Assembly: GCA_964614855.1 (NCBI GenBank)
Contig: CAZTMX010000007.1
Location: 1-39,763 of the forward strand
Reading direction: 5' to 3'
Length of the DNA: 39,763 nucleotides
Source: CAWJHE01 sp964614855
Lineage (GTDB): Bacteria; Chloroflexota; Anaerolineae; Anaerolineales; UBA4823
Part shown: positions 1-7,860 of the stretch, piece by piece
How positions within the stretch are numbered: position 1 is the stretch's first letter
How the letters are laid out: the number at the start of each line of letters is the position of its first letter
Made by a program: the position numbers and the translations under genes
Notes under the pieces: generated by a model
Seen by the model: the letters and a program-made list of their open reading frames with translations, nothing else
The model's database searches: none
Told to the model about the DNA's origin: nothing

Positions 1-1626
1 CACCAGCACTTCTGCATCGCGCATAAAGGCGCGCGCCAGGGCGATTTTCTGCCATTGACCGCCGGATAACTCCTGCCCTTTTTCCCAACGGCGACCCAGG
101 ATCGTATCGTACCCCTTCGGCAGGTTCTCGATAACCGGGATGGCGCCGCCGCGGTCTGCCGCGTATTGGATGCGCTGCATATCCTCCAACGCATCCACCT
201 GACCAAAGCCAATGTTTTCCTGGACGGTGAACTGGTAGCGGACAAAATCCTGGAAGATGACACCGAAACGCTGGTGCAGGCTGGCGATATCGTACTCGCG
301 CAGGTCCACACCATCGAGCAGGATCTGGCCTTCGCTTGGATCGTACAAGCGGGTAAGCAGTTTGATCAGGGTTGTTTTCCCCGCCCCGTTCAGCCCGACC
401 AGCGCAATGCGCTCGCCGGGTTGGATGCTCAGGTTTATCCCTCGCAGCACATCGATTTCAGCGCCAGGGTAGCGAAATGAGACATTCTTAAATTCGATCC
501 CCTGGCGGATGGGGGAAGGAGCAATACGCCCATTTTCGGGAGCCACCAGCAGGGGCTGTAATTTGAGAAAAGTCATCAGGTTGTCCAGGAACAGGTTGCT
601 TTCATACATGCGGTTCAGGCTGTCCAACAGTGAGCGCACTGAGTTTTGCGATTGGCGAAAGAGCGCCAGGAACATGGTCATATCGCCCAGGGTAATCAGC
701 CCGGCGGTGGTGCGCAGGACAATCCAGGCGTAACTGCCGTAATATGCCAGGTTGGACAGCAACCCCCAACTCAAACTTGCCAGGGTGCGCCGTTCGGCAA
801 TGGCGCGGTCCTCCATGTAAAACCGTGTGAATAGCGTTTGGTAACGCTTGAGCAAGGTCTCCCCCAGACCAAAAAGCTTGATCTCTTTGACGGTTTCATT
901 GCTGGTCAACAGCGTTTCCAGGTAGTTGAGCAGGCGGGCTTCTGGCGCGCGACGGGTGGTGGCGCGGAATGCGCGTTCGGCGTATTGGGATTGCGAAAGG
1001 AAAGATGGTATGGCTGCGACAAACACAATCACAGCCAGCCAGGGGCTGAAGCGCAGAAGCAGGATGATCAATGAAACCAGTGTGATGGTTTGTTGGGCCA
1101 TCTGCAGCGTGGCGTTGACGATATTGAGCGCGCTGACATCCGCCTGGCGCCTGGCGTTTTGCAGGGTGTCGTAGAAGATAGGATTTTCAAAGAATTGAAG
1201 ATCCAGGCTGATCGCCTTGCGGATGACCAGATTGTTGACATGGTTGGTCAACTGCTGCTGGAGGATGCGGTCAAAAAGAGCGCGCCCCTGGCTGACCAGG
1301 GAGCCGACCAGCACCAGGGTAAATTCCAGAATCAGATACGGCATCACCTGTTGCAGCCCGGCTACAGAATCAATACCCTGGTCGATCGCCCCCAAGACCG
1401 AATCAATGATTAGTTTGCCCGCCCAGGCTTGCGCTGCAGGCAGGGAAGCCGCGATCAGGGTCAGGCCAATGGCTACGATTGCGGCGGGGCGGCTGGATGA
1501 CCATACCAGGCGAAACGCCTCGGGGGTGTTGCGCAGTGTGCCCCAAAATTCGTGGAACTGGTTGCCAATGCGAGAAAGTATGGAGGTTTGTTTTGGGTCA
1601 TGTGGTGTATTTTCAGTGAATTCCAA
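1..1626 (-). CDS. ABC exporter, fused membrane and ATPase domains (C-terminus outside window)
   Basis: This is a half-size ABC exporter: an N-terminal transmembrane domain fused to an ATP-binding domain, expected to sit in the inner membrane as a dimer. The 542 codons visible show a hydrophobic region up to about residue 330, Walker A GLNGAGKT at 411-418, a Q-loop FQDF, and the signature LSGGQ at 520-524. Walker B and the H-loop lie beyond the left edge. The start chosen is TTG at 1626, because an in-frame TAG lies two codons upstream and no ATG is available near the N-terminus; it follows the GNAT stop by 11 bases with only a weak AAGG ribosome site, suggesting translational coupling. The substrate cannot be told from sequence; neighbours (GNAT, methyltransferase, phosphotransferase) are compatible with drug or peptide export or modification. 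Confidence 0.9.
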   Translation of the reverse strand, partial: MEFTENTPHDPKQTSILSRIGNQFHEFWGTLRNTPEAFRLVWSSSRPAAIVAIGLTLIAASLPAAQAWAGKLIIDSVLGAIDQGIDSVAGLQQVMPYLILEFTLVLVGSLVSQGRALFDRILQQQLTNHVNNLVIRKAISLDLQFFENPIFYDTLQNARRQADVSALNIVNATLQMAQQTITLVSLIILLLRFSPWLAVIVFVAAIPSFLSQSQYAERAFRATTRRAPEARLLNYLETLLTSNETVKEIKLFGLGETLLKRYQTLFTRFYMEDRAIAERRTLASLSWGLLSNLAYYGSYAWIVLRTTAGLITLGDMTMFLALFRQSQNSVRSLLDSLNRMYESNLFLDNLMTFLKLQPLLVAPENGRIAPSPIRQGIEFKNVSFRYPGAEIDVLRGINLSIQPGERIALVGLNGAGKTTLIKLLTRLYDPSEGQILLDGVDLREYDIASLHQRFGVIFQDFVRYQFTVQENIGFGQVDALEDMQRIQYAADRGGAIPVIENLPKGYDTILGRRWEKGQELSGGQWQKIALARAFMRDAEVLV

Positions 1627-1637
1627 TGTCTAATGCC

Positions 1638-2552
1638 TTATTTTGAAAACCAGATGGTCCTGGATTGAATAGAGAAACCTGCTGCCAGGGCTGTACGCTG
1701 CATGGCGATATTCTCGCTGCTTGTACCCGTTACTGCGATATGCATACCGCGCGCTTTCAATTCTTGCAGCCCGGTGAGCAGCAGCGCTTTCGCCAGCCCA
1801 CGCATTTGAAAATCTGGGTGGGTGGCGATGGGGTCAGTATAGCCCACTAGCTGACCGCTGCGTTCATTTTCTTCTCGGCTGATAGAACAGAAACATGTGG
1901 CTGCATACCTGCCGTTGGGAGCCATTGCCAGCAAATCCAGCTCAGGCTCATAATCGGGCACGTGCATCATCGCCAGGCGCTCTTCGACGGTCATGTTTTC
2001 GCTGCCGAAGGCTGCCCGGTGCAGCGCGACGAGTGCATCCGCTTCGTGTTCTCCCAGTACATGGGCTATCGAAAAACCCTGCGGCAGCACCGGGGCTTCG
2101 ATAGGCAGGCTGAGATCGCGCGCCAGGTGCAGCGATTGTACTTCTTGCCGGACAAATCCGTGCCGCTCCAGGAAAGCGATCCTTTGTAAGTTGTCGCTGC
2201 GACAGCTGGCGTCGAGGGTTGCGGGGTTATCCTGCGACCTGGCGGCGCGTTGAATGCATGCCTCTCCCCAGTCAACAATTTGATTCTCCAGAGTTAAATC
2301 AGAAGCGGTGAAGTCAACTTCGAATTGGAGGTTATTATACGAGTCGACCCAGGCAAAGGCAATCATCCGTTCCTTCGAGTCAAACCACAGGCGCGTAGCA
2401 CGCTGGATGGATTCCTGTACCATCGCTTCGTGCAGATCGACGATACCTGGATAATCCGAGATGTGCCCAGGTTGGCGTACTGCAGCCAGAAAGTCGATCA
2501 TCCGCTGTAGATCGTCTGAGTTGGCGTACATCCTGGAGTTGGTGTTTGTCAT
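1638..2552 (-). CDS. Tandem GNAT-domain acetyltransferase
   Basis: A 304-residue protein that reads as two consecutive GNAT folds. The C-terminal half has the acetyl-CoA binding signature (GYTDPIATHPDFQMRGLAKALL region, with QMRGLA matching the Q/R-x-x-G-x-A/G loop) followed by the expected late-strand NIAMQRTALAAGF segment, in which an asparagine binds cofactor in many relatives. The N-terminal half has the matching NLQRIAFLERHGF segment but no clear pyrophosphate loop, so it is probably a non-catalytic copy. This two-domain plan is shared with MshD-like proteins, but the substrate here is unknown. It lies 23 bases downstream of a methyltransferase and just upstream of the ABC exporter, consistent with one transcript. 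Confidence 0.85.
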   Translation of the reverse strand: MTNTNSRMYANSDDLQRMIDFLAAVRQPGHISDYPGIVDLHEAMVQESIQRATRLWFDSKERMIAFAWVDSYNNLQFEVDFTASDLTLENQIVDWGEACIQRAARSQDNPATLDASCRSDNLQRIAFLERHGFVRQEVQSLHLARDLSLPIEAPVLPQGFSIAHVLGEHEADALVALHRAAFGSENMTVEERLAMMHVPDYEPELDLLAMAPNGRYAATCFCSISREENERSGQLVGYTDPIATHPDFQMRGLAKALLLTGLQELKARGMHIAVTGTSSENIAMQRTALAAGFSIQSRTIWFSK

Positions 2553-2575
2553 TGTTATGCTGCCTGTCAGCGGCT

Positions 2576-3406
2576 TTATTTCTGACCGATGTAAAGCAAA
2601 TGTCGCGATGCGCCCAGGGTCGATGGTTCGGTGCTTATTTTAAAGAGCAAATCCAGCCATAGCTGGCGGCGTTTCCCTTCGAGCCTGTTGTAACTCTCGT
2701 CATCGGCGGAAATACCCGGCTCGACGCCAGCCAGGATCAATGTTTGAAAACCCATGCTTTCGTGCAGGGGGATGATCTCCGCCGGGTCGGCAAAATACCC
2801 ACGGAAAACACCCGGTGGGTGCAACTCTGGATCCTTGCCTCTCTCTAATACCGATTGCACCTCAGCCTGGTCTTCGATCCACTCAGGTACATTTCTGACC
2901 AGGTCGCCCATAATACCATAGCGGCTGATGAAGGAGGTGAAAATCCTACCGCCTGTGTGTAAACAGTCAAAGGCTTGTCCTAAGGCGATTTTCCTATCGT
3001 CCAAAGTAAACAGGTGGTAGAGCGGTCCCATCATAAGGACTGCATCAAACGTATCACGAAAGGGATACGTAAAGGTGTCCTTTGTCAGCTGGTTGAGATT
3101 GCGAACATCAGCCGCCAGGAATTGAACCAGATGATCCAGACCATGATCCGCAATCGTCTTGCTGTTTTTCTCTAATTGGGTTGTGGATAGATCGACAGCC
3201 GTGACCTCGTAGCCGCGCTGTGCCAGCCCAAGGGTGTACCTGCCGGTGGCTGCGCCGACTTCAAGGATCTTTCCCCTGGGAGGCAGGTAAAGATCCAGAT
3301 AGCGCCAGGTGAGCTCGAATTCGAGTTGGTGGACATCCAGGCGGGTGTGTTCGCGATCGGGGTCGCTGTTATAGTAGTAGATGATATCGTTTATATCATC
3401 GGTCAT
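2576..3406 (-). CDS. Class I SAM-dependent methyltransferase
   Basis: A 276-residue Rossmann-fold methyltransferase. Motif I is ILEVGAATGRY at residues 47-57 and the acidic ribose-binding residue is D72 in TAVDLS. Later strands are visible as FLAADVRNL and DAVLMMGPLYHL. It resembles small-molecule methyltransferases of the Methyltransf_11/25 type; nothing in the sequence identifies the acceptor. It starts at ATG 3406 and is followed 23 bases later by the tandem-GNAT gene. About 140 bases separate it from the phosphotransferase upstream, and that gap contains a short open frame whose stop overlaps this ATG. Confidence 0.87.
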   Translation of the reverse strand: MTDDINDIIYYYNSDPDREHTRLDVHQLEFELTWRYLDLYLPPRGKILEVGAATGRYTLGLAQRGYEVTAVDLSTTQLEKNSKTIADHGLDHLVQFLAADVRNLNQLTKDTFTYPFRDTFDAVLMMGPLYHLFTLDDRKIALGQAFDCLHTGGRIFTSFISRYGIMGDLVRNVPEWIEDQAEVQSVLERGKDPELHPPGVFRGYFADPAEIIPLHESMGFQTLILAGVEPGISADDESYNRLEGKRRQLWLDLLFKISTEPSTLGASRHLLYIGQK

Positions 3407-3537
3407 GGAGAATTTCTCTCTTTCGGGATTTTGCTGATGGCTTTATGAAGATTGACGCCTGTGTGGAAAGAGACAAAACCATTGGCAAACCCAGAAGTTG
3501 ATGCTTCAGTCAATTCTACTGCAAACCGCTCTTCCAC
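3403..3537 (-). CDS. Possible small ORF, 44 codons
   Basis: An open frame begins at GTG 3537 and ends in a TGA that overlaps the methyltransferase ATG as ATGA. It is in the same frame as the preceding phosphotransferase, just after its TAA. The predicted peptide (starting VEERFAVELTEAS) matches no family I know. It could be a coupling peptide, a lost C-terminal extension of the phosphotransferase, or chance. No good ribosome site is seen, so the call is weak. Confidence 0.2.
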   Translation of the reverse strand: MEERFAVELTEASTSGFANGFVSFHTGVNLHKAISKIPKERNSP

Positions 3538-3546
3538 GAAGTGTGA

Positions 3547-4431
3547 TTAATTGTACCCTTGAGGGTTATTTTCACCTGAAATTGCAGCCCTGAAATCAGT
3601 TAATGCCTCAGCAAATGAAAGCGGATCAAATCGATCAAAGCTGTGCTCGCGCGGAAGCAGAATATTAAGACAGTGCATGGCCATGCGCATCTGCATACGG
3701 TGGTTGAACACCTGGTCATCTGCAAACCCCACAATCTGCAAGAACCTTTGGCGCAGCTCGGGTGGGTAATACCACCAAAGGGTCGCCCCAATATCTAAGG
3801 CAGGATCATCGATGGACATCGAATCCAGATCGATCAGGTAAAGATCGCCGTTTGATGAAAGGATCCAGTTGGCGTTGCAGATATCATTGTGCGAGGCGAC
3901 CATGCCGCCGCCTGTAAAAGTATTTATTTGCTCGCAAATATTGGCAAGGCTTTTATCAATAAAGCCAGCAACATCAGGCACCAATGCTTTATAGTGGTGC
4001 CACTTTTCTACCAATCGGTTGAGTGCATCCAACCCGGCAAGGCGATAAAGGTCAGATGCGACTTGAGGTAAAAGCTGTTGTAATGCCAGGTTGTGGTGCA
4101 CTTGATCGATCCCTGCAGCAAATGCATCAAGATGTATACGATAATCTTTGCGGTTGGGGGTCCTCCCTGCGATAAAGGGTTGGACAATGATGGTTTTACC
4201 GTCATCTAATGATCCTGCAGCCAGCACCTGTGGGGTCAGGCCCATAGACGCCACGGCTTCATACCTGTCGATCTGTACGCCCAGTTTGACAAATAAGGAT
4301 TGATGGCTGCTGCGAGCCAGATAGGTTTCTTTTCCGCGGCCTGTGGTTAGGGTCAGCTCCCAATACTGGCTGGGGAAGTGTCTTTGCAGGAAGGCAATCA
4401 CATCCTGCTTGTGTTGATATCTATCTGGCAT
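3547..4431 (-). CDS. Aminoglycoside/choline phosphotransferase-family kinase
   Basis: A 294-residue protein of the APH/choline-kinase fold. The catalytic loop is SHNDICNAN: H181, D183 and N188 in the H-x-D-x4-N pattern, with asparagine replacing the usual glycine of HGD. The metal-binding segment is LIDLDSMSIDDP (D201, D203). A likely ATP-binding lysine is K49 in LFVKLG. These residues argue for an active kinase, but members of this family phosphorylate antibiotics, sugars or choline, and the substrate is not evident; resistance should not be assumed. An AGGAA ribosome site precedes ATG 4431. It heads the minus-strand group with the methyltransferase, acetyltransferase and exporter, though a 140-base gap follows it. 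Confidence 0.85.
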   Translation of the reverse strand: MPDRYQHKQDVIAFLQRHFPSQYWELTLTTGRGKETYLARSSHQSLFVKLGVQIDRYEAVASMGLTPQVLAAGSLDDGKTIIVQPFIAGRTPNRKDYRIHLDAFAAGIDQVHHNLALQQLLPQVASDLYRLAGLDALNRLVEKWHHYKALVPDVAGFIDKSLANICEQINTFTGGGMVASHNDICNANWILSSNGDLYLIDLDSMSIDDPALDIGATLWWYYPPELRQRFLQIVGFADDQVFNHRMQMRMAMHCLNILLPREHSFDRFDPLSFAEALTDFRAAISGENNPQGYN

Positions 4432-4612
4432 CTTGAGTTCCTACCATCCCTTGCAAAATAAAAGTATGTTGTGCATGTCGATCCGCAATATTACAGGCTG
4501 AAATTTACCGGCCGACATCAGATAGTTTCTATTATGCCAGACTATTCGTAATTCTTCACAAACAATGATCTATAATAATTGGCAGTATCAATTCCAGGTT
4601 TTGAGGAGAAAA

Positions 4613-5035
4613 ATGATGAAATCTTTTCGAAAAGAGCTGTGGTTCAATATCCCGGCACGGCGGGGCTTTGTAAATATTACTCCGCAGGTGGAAAGCTGTC
4701 TGCGAGAAAGCGGTATTCGCGAGGGCCTGGTGTTGGTGAATGCCATGCATATTACTGCCTCCGTCTTTATCAATGATGATGAGCACGGCTTACACCAGGA
4801 CTACGAGCGCTGGTTGGAAAACCTGGCGCCGCATGAGCCAATAAGCCAGTATCTGCACAACCGCACCGGCGAGGATAACGGCGACGCTCACCTCAAGCGC
4901 CAGGTGATGGGGCGCGAGGTGGTTGTCGCCGTCAGCAACGGTCGGTTGGATTTCGGCCCCTGGGAGCAAATCTTTTACGGAGAATTTGACGGAGGCAGAA
5001 GGAAGCGCGTGTTGGTAAAAATTATCGGCGAGTGA
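4613..5035 (+). CDS. YjbQ/UPF0047 family protein
   Basis: A 140-residue member of the YjbQ family, small trimeric proteins; some have been reported to have secondary thiamine-phosphate synthase activity in E. coli, but their normal role is unsettled. Visible family features are the NAMHITASVFINDDE segment, HQDYERWLENLAP, the HNRTGEDNGDAHLKRQVMG segment (histidines and acids that form the presumed metal site) and the terminal FDGGRRKRVLVKIIG. The start is ATG 4613, preceded by a strong GAGGAG; an upstream in-frame ATG at 4565 lacks a ribosome site. A TATAAT-like box lies at 4571-4576 but has no good -35 partner. It is transcribed toward a convergent gene. Confidence 0.93.
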   Translation: MMKSFRKELWFNIPARRGFVNITPQVESCLRESGIREGLVLVNAMHITASVFINDDEHGLHQDYERWLENLAPHEPISQYLHNRTGEDNGDAHLKRQVMGREVVVAVSNGRLDFGPWEQIFYGEFDGGRRKRVLVKIIGE

Positions 5036-5084
5036 GACCTTAATAGCTTGTATTGGCTGTGCAAAAACCAATCATAATGCTTGT

Positions 5085-5909
5085 TCAATAAACAATTAGA
5101 AGTTGATTTAAGGCGTTCTCAGCACTTTCAACATCCCCGGTTATGTCTGCCAGAGGGCGCGCCTCAGCGTAAGAATAACGGCCAGAGGCAAAGATATTGA
5201 ATGCCAAAGCATCCATCTTGATCGTTGCAGTTGGATCACCGGGTCCGATCTTCCAGCTTCCACCGGCGACGCCGGTGAGCTCAATGATCAGCGCAGGTGT
5301 GGATGATGTCCTGGCTAGGGCGTCAGCCACATCACGCATCACCAGAGCAACAATACGCCCGTCGTGGGCGCCGGTCTGCTCGAACGGCTGACCGGTCGCC
5401 CGGCAGATATCCAGGCGGTGCATCCAGGTATCCCGGCTGTGTGTGACCCACATCAGGTGCCGCAGCGAGAGACGTCCAGCAACTGCATGTGGGATAGAAA
5501 ACCATTTCAGTAAACGAAATCCATACGCCCATTTTTCTACAGCAATGGGTCCTGCTTTGCGCAATTCAGCGATCAACTCTGTTGGAGTTTTGTGGGCGCG
5601 ATCTTGTTGTTGGATAGCATTAATGGCGTCTTCCGGTAGTTGCCCCGCTTGCGGTCTGCGGCTGAGCTGGTGAAGCAATTCTTTGAGGGATGCCCCACCT
5701 GCATAGCCTCCCGCTTGATGCGCAAGTATCCCGCGTACATCCCAATCCGTACAGGCAGTTGGTTTGCTCCAGTCACCTTGATCGAGCCTTTCCACGACGT
5801 TCAAGAACCGTTCCAGCTCGGTGAGTAACAAGGCGTGGGCTTCACTGGCAGTTGTGTAAGGAATACCCTCAGAGTTTACAACATTTACAGGGATGACAGC
5901 TTCAAACAT
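5085..5909 (-). CDS. DinB-like / maleylpyruvate isomerase-type (MDMPI N-domain) protein
   Basis: A 274-residue protein of the TIGR03083/MDMPI family. The N-terminal DinB-like four-helix domain has DWDVRGILAHQAGG and later HRLDICRATG, giving the histidines and acid expected to bind a divalent metal. The C-terminal part (from about residue 195) resembles the SCP2-like domain in such proteins (IELTGVAGGSWKIGPGDPTATI). Actinobacterial relatives use mycothiol as cofactor; a Chloroflexota owner might use another thiol or none, so the reaction is open. The start at ATG 5909 has a clear AAGGAG site. It lies downstream of a TetR gene on the same strand, with a 13-bp tandem repeat between the two, so it is the likely regulated partner. 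Confidence 0.83.
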   Translation of the reverse strand: MFEAVIPVNVVNSEGIPYTTASEAHALLLTELERFLNVVERLDQGDWSKPTACTDWDVRGILAHQAGGYAGGASLKELLHQLSRRPQAGQLPEDAINAIQQQDRAHKTPTELIAELRKAGPIAVEKWAYGFRLLKWFSIPHAVAGRLSLRHLMWVTHSRDTWMHRLDICRATGQPFEQTGAHDGRIVALVMRDVADALARTSSTPALIIELTGVAGGSWKIGPGDPTATIKMDALAFNIFASGRYSYAEARPLADITGDVESAENALNQLLIVY

Positions 5910-5921
5910 TTTCTACTCCTT

Positions 5922-5986
5922 TACCATTAAAATGTGTCTTCAAGATGAGTCGTCAAGATGTACCGTTAAGATGTGTCTTCAAGATA
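5922..5986. repeat. Five-unit 13-bp tandem repeat
   Basis: Five consecutive 13-base units on the plus strand: TACCATTAAAATG, TGTCTTCAAGATG, AGTCGTCAAGATG, TACCGTTAAGATG, TGTCTTCAAGATA. Units 2 and 5 differ only in the last base and units 1 and 4 are near-identical, so there is a 39-base higher-order period. The array fills almost the whole gap between the TetR stop (5993) and the ribosome site of the MDMPI-type gene. Function is unknown: protein-binding direct repeats, a leader mRNA element, or replication slippage. Confidence 0.9.
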
Positions 5987-5992
5987 TAACTT

Positions 5993-6622
5993 CTAAGAAT
6001 TACCTTTGGACCAGGCATCGCTTAGCAGCTTTGTCGAAGCGGGGATTAAGCTGCCAAATCGGCCTGTGCCGCACGGGAGATGCGGTTCATTAGCCATGTG
6101 AAGCGCGGTGAGACCGTGCATCAAGGCGATTACCAGGTCGGTGACTTGCTCCGGTGGTAGATCGGTTTTGAGATTGGGATGGATCTGGGCGATGCGCGCA
6201 ACTCCAGCACTCAAAATACGAAAGCTCATCGCCAGGCTTTCTTCGGATGGAACAAATCCAGGAACTGGTCGCTCAAAGCATAGCTGGTAGAGCTCTGGAT
6301 TTTGAATGGCGAACGTTAGATAAGATTCCATTGTCAAGCGAACCTCGTCTTGCCAACCCTGGGCATTTTGCCTGGAAGTTTCCAAATGCTCTTCCCACAA
6401 GGAGAACCCCATCTTAAAAAGGGCGTCATAAATATCCATCAGGCCTGAGAAGTAGTTGTATAGGGAGGGCGCGCGCATATCCATGCGTCGCGCCAGTTCA
6501 TGCATAGAAAGAGCGGCGACGCCTTTCTCGCGCATGATGGAACGTGCAGCATCCAGGATTTCTCGGATTGTGCGCTGTCGATTACGTTGGCGGCGAGGGG
6601 AAAGGGTGTGAGTCTGGTCCAT
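5993..6622 (-). CDS. TetR family transcriptional regulator
   Basis: A 209-residue TetR repressor. The N-terminal helix-turn-helix is intact (residues about 15-62: REILDAARSIMREKG, then SMHELARRMDMRAPSLYNYF), with the classic Y-N-Y-F end of the recognition helix. The C-terminal ligand domain is of the type with a conserved MHGLTALHMANE segment, common in TetR_C_13/33-like proteins; the ligand is unknown. Its promoter carries a palindrome over the -10 box, so self-repression is likely. It precedes the MDMPI-type gene on the same strand, separated by the 13-bp repeats. No strong ribosome site is seen before ATG 6622. Confidence 0.92.
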   Translation of the reverse strand: MDQTHTLSPRRQRNRQRTIREILDAARSIMREKGVAALSMHELARRMDMRAPSLYNYFSGLMDIYDALFKMGFSLWEEHLETSRQNAQGWQDEVRLTMESYLTFAIQNPELYQLCFERPVPGFVPSEESLAMSFRILSAGVARIAQIHPNLKTDLPPEQVTDLVIALMHGLTALHMANEPHLPCGTGRFGSLIPASTKLLSDAWSKGNS

Positions 6623-6638
6623 AGTTATAAGAAAAAGG

Positions 6639-6688
6639 CTAATAGCGTTAGTTATTTATAATAATATCAGTATTATCGTATTTGTCAA
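6639..6688 (-). promoter_or_regulatory. tetR promoter with overlapping palindromic operators
   Basis: On the minus strand a perfect TTGACA (6688-6683) is spaced 16 bases from TATTAT (6666-6661). A perfect inverted repeat, ATAATA-TCAG-TATTAT (6661-6676), covers the -10 box. A second inverted repeat, CTAA-N5-TTAG (6639-6651), lies between promoter and start codon. Either is a plausible binding site for the TetR protein encoded just downstream. Confidence 0.7.
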
Positions 6689-6700
6689 GGTTTTTTTCTG

Positions 6701-7372
6701 TTTCGACGAATCGTTAAACCAGGAGTACGCCCACTTCTGATCTTGGCGCCGAATTGTCCAGTGTTATTTGTATACGATCTGGTAGATACGGAGGGCAGAG
6801 ACCTGCCTGAACACTAGAAGAACCCATTCCAGGCGCGCGGCCGGCTTGATCAGGTTTTATGGCAGACAACGCTTGATAATTGCCGGCGCCAAGGAATCTA
6901 TGTAAACTCACATGCCAATTATTCTTTCCTTCACGCCGGAACGGCGTTTCGCCTCAGGTCTTCTAATCGACTTTTGAAAGAATATCCCACTGAGCCTTTT
7001 GATTTTCTTGTGGAGGTATCAAAAGATCAGGATTTACCCACACAATACGCCACACTTGCTCACGAACTCGGTCATATCTTTAGCGGTCATCTCGGCGCTA
7101 GAGAAGGCGATGATTGGGCAGATCGAAGGCGCTTGACCCATGGACAGGTGGAAGTTGAGGCAGAGTCGATCTCTTACCTGATATGCCGCCGTCGCGGGAT
7201 TGCGACCAAATCGGAGCAGTATCTTGCTAGATTTGCGGACGAAAATTGCCAGATGCCGGAGATCAGCCTCGAAACGATTCTCAAAGTGACTTACCGGGTG
7301 GAACGGATGGCGGAGCAAGACCTTCCCGCCCGGCGACATAGTAAAGTTGACAGCTTTGCACCGGCAGTATAG
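6701..7372 (+). pseudogene. DUF955 / ImmA-IrrE-like metallopeptidase, truncated and with an internal TAG
   Basis: One reading frame from about 6701 to 7372 encodes a DUF955-type zinc peptidase. The C-terminal part has HELGH at 7061-7075 and a downstream VEVEAESISYLIC helix that supplies the third metal ligand. Homology-like sequence continues upstream through LFVYDLVDTEG and GVRPLLILAPNCPV, which matches the N-terminal half of this family, but is interrupted by TAG at 6815-6817. The frame is otherwise uninterrupted; a gene model starting at TTG 6974 would omit half the conserved protein. The true N-terminus is missing: the frame closes at 6662 inside the tetR promoter. This suggests that the tetR/MDMPI unit was joined to a pre-existing gene, deleting its 5' end. 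Zinc-site residues remain intact, so decay looks recent. Confidence 0.78.
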
Positions 7373-7435
7373 GAAACGGCGCTTATTTATGTCTCACGTG
7401 ACGGTTTGTTCGAGCTCGGTGAGTAGGAATTGGGT

Positions 7436-7849
7436 TTATGCCCTTACGCGCAATCCGGTCTTTGGCTTGTTTTCGCGTTTCACCAGTTTGACTTTTTTGC
7501 CGATCAATAGATCTGCAGGAATCCCAAGTCCTGCGTGCAACCGCTGGATCATTTGAAGTGAAAATCCACGTTTACGGTTGAGAATCTCTGAGACACGTTC
7601 CTTGCTGCCCAGGTATGCAATCAGGTCTGTGCGGGTCAATCCTCGGCTTTCTATAAAATATTCCAACACCTGGACCGGGTCGTCGGGTTCAGGGATAGGG
7701 AAATGTTTGTCTTCATAAGCCTCAACCAGCGTCACCAAGACATCCATCCGGTCACCTTCTGATGTCCCAGGCTGAGTATCTATCAGCTTCGCGATTTCTT
7801 TTAGCGCCAACTGATAATCGGCTTCATTACGAATCGGTTTGATTTCCAT
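7436..7849 (-). CDS. higA: HigA-type antitoxin (HTH)
   Basis: A 137-residue antitoxin of the HigA family. The N-terminal part (MEIKPIRNEADYQLALKEI) is typical of HigA proteins, followed by PDDPVQVLEYFIESRGLTRTDLIAYLG, an HTH of the Xre type around residues 72-115 (SKERVSEILNRKRGFSLQMI). It should bind the toxin and repress the operon. ATG 7849 is preferred over an in-frame TTG at 7864 because GAGGA lies 8 bases upstream of the ATG. The toxin gene precedes it, the usual hig order, and its TGA falls just before the ribosome site, giving coupled translation. Confidence 0.92.
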   Translation of the reverse strand: MEIKPIRNEADYQLALKEIAKLIDTQPGTSEGDRMDVLVTLVEAYEDKHFPIPEPDDPVQVLEYFIESRGLTRTDLIAYLGSKERVSEILNRKRGFSLQMIQRLHAGLGIPADLLIGKKVKLVKRENKPKTGLRVRA

Positions 7850-7860
7850 CTTTACAGTCC

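Noticed and set aside
3547..4431. Antibiotic resistance call for the phosphotransferase
   Set aside because: The APH fold is shared with many kinases and no substrate-specific feature is visible.
1638..5909. Mycothiol system (tandem GNAT like MshD plus MDMPI-type protein)
   Set aside because: Both families are broad, the genes are in separate transcription units, and no mshA, mshB or mshC gene is seen.
5922..5986. Repeat array as a CRISPR
   Set aside because: Units are 13 bases, directly adjacent without spacers, and no cas genes are present.
6815..6817. TAG as programmed readthrough or pyrrolysine
   Set aside because: No supporting element is visible, and the gene is also missing its N-terminus, so decay or error is simpler.
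6714..6911. Minus-strand 65-residue frame in the tetR to peptidase gap
   Set aside because: The plus strand here encodes recognisable DUF955 peptidase sequence, so this is its antisense shadow.
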